DNA of 5,883 nt from Clostridiales bacterium (lineage in GTDB: Bacteria > Bacillota > Clostridia > Christensenellales > CAG-314), in contig DPQS01000044.1 in the NCBI GenBank assembly GCA_003537755.1, forward strand, positions 32,343 through 38,225. The letters run 5' to 3'. Position numbers and translations under genes: made by a program. Under the pieces are notes generated by a model. The model had not been told where the DNA came from. It did not search any database and was given only the letters and a program-made list of their open reading frames with translations. The first letter of the stretch is position 1. Each line of letters starts with the position of its first letter. Below are positions 5,848-5,883 of this stretch, one piece after another.

Positions 5848-5883
5848 ATCTTGGGCTAAAACTTAATTAAAACACTATATATT

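Noticed and set aside
5836..5855. Hairpin overlapping the ppdK stop codon (CCCAGG/CTTGGG)
   Set aside because: Only 6 pairs including one G-T, and no T tract follows, so it is not a terminator. The real terminator is probably outside the window.

Overview
The window looks like chromosomal DNA of an anaerobic Firmicute of the Clostridia type. The pyruvate, phosphate dikinase is of the Clostridium symbiosum kind, the ribosome binding sites are strong AGGAGG-type sites, the lipoprotein signal is typical of Gram-positives, and both characterised-family relatives of the other two proteins (E2/CAT-like acyltransferase homologues with a DERxxDG motif, and RsgI-type extracytoplasmic domains) are, as I remember them, mainly clostridial. 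The exact lineage cannot be fixed from this sequence. No mobile element, tRNA, rRNA or CRISPR array was seen.

Layout. Positions 2-103 hold the last 33 codons of an unidentified plus-strand gene. After a leader of about 200 bases with a plausible extended -10 promoter comes a plus-strand gene (310-1311) for a 333-residue protein of the 2-oxoacid dehydrogenase E2 / chloramphenicol acetyltransferase fold. It has no lipoyl domain, the catalytic histidine position is glutamate, and it ends in a lysine-rich then acidic tail. A perfect 21-bp inverted repeat flanked by A and T tracts (1423-1464) serves as a two-way terminator between this gene and a convergent minus-strand gene (1500-2693). That gene encodes a 397-residue lipoprotein with one RsgI-like extracytoplasmic domain followed by a long alanine-rich helical region. 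A 508-base divergent intergenic region (2694-3201) follows, with several inverted repeats and a good promoter for the last gene, ppdK (3202-5847), which is complete and starts with GTG.

How the genes relate. The three complete genes are in separate transcription units, so the order gives little evidence of a shared pathway. PpdK is central metabolism: interconversion of phosphoenolpyruvate and pyruvate using ATP/AMP and phosphate/pyrophosphate. The lipoprotein is a cell-surface protein, perhaps related to envelope or polysaccharide sensing by homology to RsgI, but with no cytoplasmic anti-sigma part. The E2-like protein is probably not a normal acyltransferase. The least explained items are the lipoprotein with its conserved Asn-Pro motif, the E2-like protein lacking the catalytic histidine, and the paired palindromic sites in the divergent intergenic region. 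I see no convincing evidence for a wholly new multi-gene system here.
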